From: Wuchereria bancrofti | Taxonomy: Eukaryota; Nematoda; Chromadorea; Rhabditida; Onchocercidae | DNA: 64,000 bases | Reading direction: 5' to 3' | Assembly (NCBI GenBank): GCA_005281725.1 | Contig: SSBO01000003.1 | Location: 8,275,621 to 8,339,620 of the forward strand | Shown: positions 63,946 to 64,000 of the stretch, one piece after another | Position numbering within the stretch: position 1 is the first letter of the stretch | Layout: each line of letters opens with the position of its first letter | The notes under the pieces: generated by a model | What the model was told of the DNA's origin: nothing | What the model saw: the letters and a program-made list of their open reading frames with translations, nothing else | The model's database searches: none | Position numbers and translations under genes: made by a program

Positions 63946-64000
63946 TGAAAAAAGAAAGTATATATGAAAATAGAAATTTAAATTGTATATTATTAGTGTT

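Noticed and set aside
1..64000. tRNA, rRNA, Wolbachia-derived or mitochondrial inserts
   Set aside because: No tRNA B-box with a plausible cloverleaf, no rRNA motif and no bacterial or mitochondrial gene was recognised by reading; a covariance-model and BLAST search would be decisive.

Overview
The window looks like nuclear DNA of an intron-rich, strongly AT-rich nematode, most likely a filarial/spirurid (clade III) species. This is inferred from compact canonical GT-AG introns, splice acceptors placed just 5' of start codons as in spliced-leader trans-splicing, nematode-sized orthologues (the HEATR1/UTP10 protein is about 1,677 aa, close to the worm rather than the human size), and long homopolymer and (ATT)n tracts. 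I saw no bacterial genes, transposase, rRNA, tRNA or CRISPR array. Coding sequence is split into short exons, so gene models were assembled by hand from splice sites, reading phase and family similarity.

Layout. 1-8.4 kb (+): CFAP20 (cilia/axoneme), then DIS3/RRP44 (exosome nuclease). 9.3-21.85 kb (-): a 31-exon HEATR1/UTP10 gene (small-subunit processome), convergent with DIS3. 21.9-25.1 kb: intergenic, with three families of degenerate repeats. 25.1-30.9 kb (+): a REC8-type meiotic cohesin kleisin whose first exon has only 56 coding bases. 32.2-34.85 kb (+): ECI2, a mitochondrial acyl-CoA-binding/enoyl-CoA isomerase fusion. 35.3-38.07 kb (-): an unrecognised nuclear-looking protein with a Tudor-like domain and a paired CxxC zinc-binding motif. 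40.3-43.5 kb (+): SDHB. 43.5-62.25 kb: an almost gene-free stretch of low-complexity DNA, microsatellites, minisatellites and two duplications abutting assembly gaps. 62.25 kb to the right edge (+): the 5' end of a secreted cysteine-repeat protein that runs off the window.

How the genes relate. These are unlinked housekeeping functions rather than one pathway. DIS3 and HEATR1/UTP10 both act in nucleolar pre-rRNA processing, and ECI2 and SDHB are both mitochondrial energy metabolism. CFAP20 and DIS3 lie about 0.6 kb apart on the same strand and might share a transcript.

Most noteworthy: a DIS3 intron ending in CG instead of AG directly before a core catalytic exon; a DIS3 PIN domain that seems to have lost two of four metal-binding acidic residues; a roughly 187-bp fold-back (MITE-like) element in a UTP10 intron; the unidentified Tudor/zinc protein; exact 22-bp, 46-bp and 57-bp minisatellites; and a 168-bp tandem duplication copying the end of an exon with its splice donor. 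Two large duplications sit on runs of N and are probably assembly artefacts.
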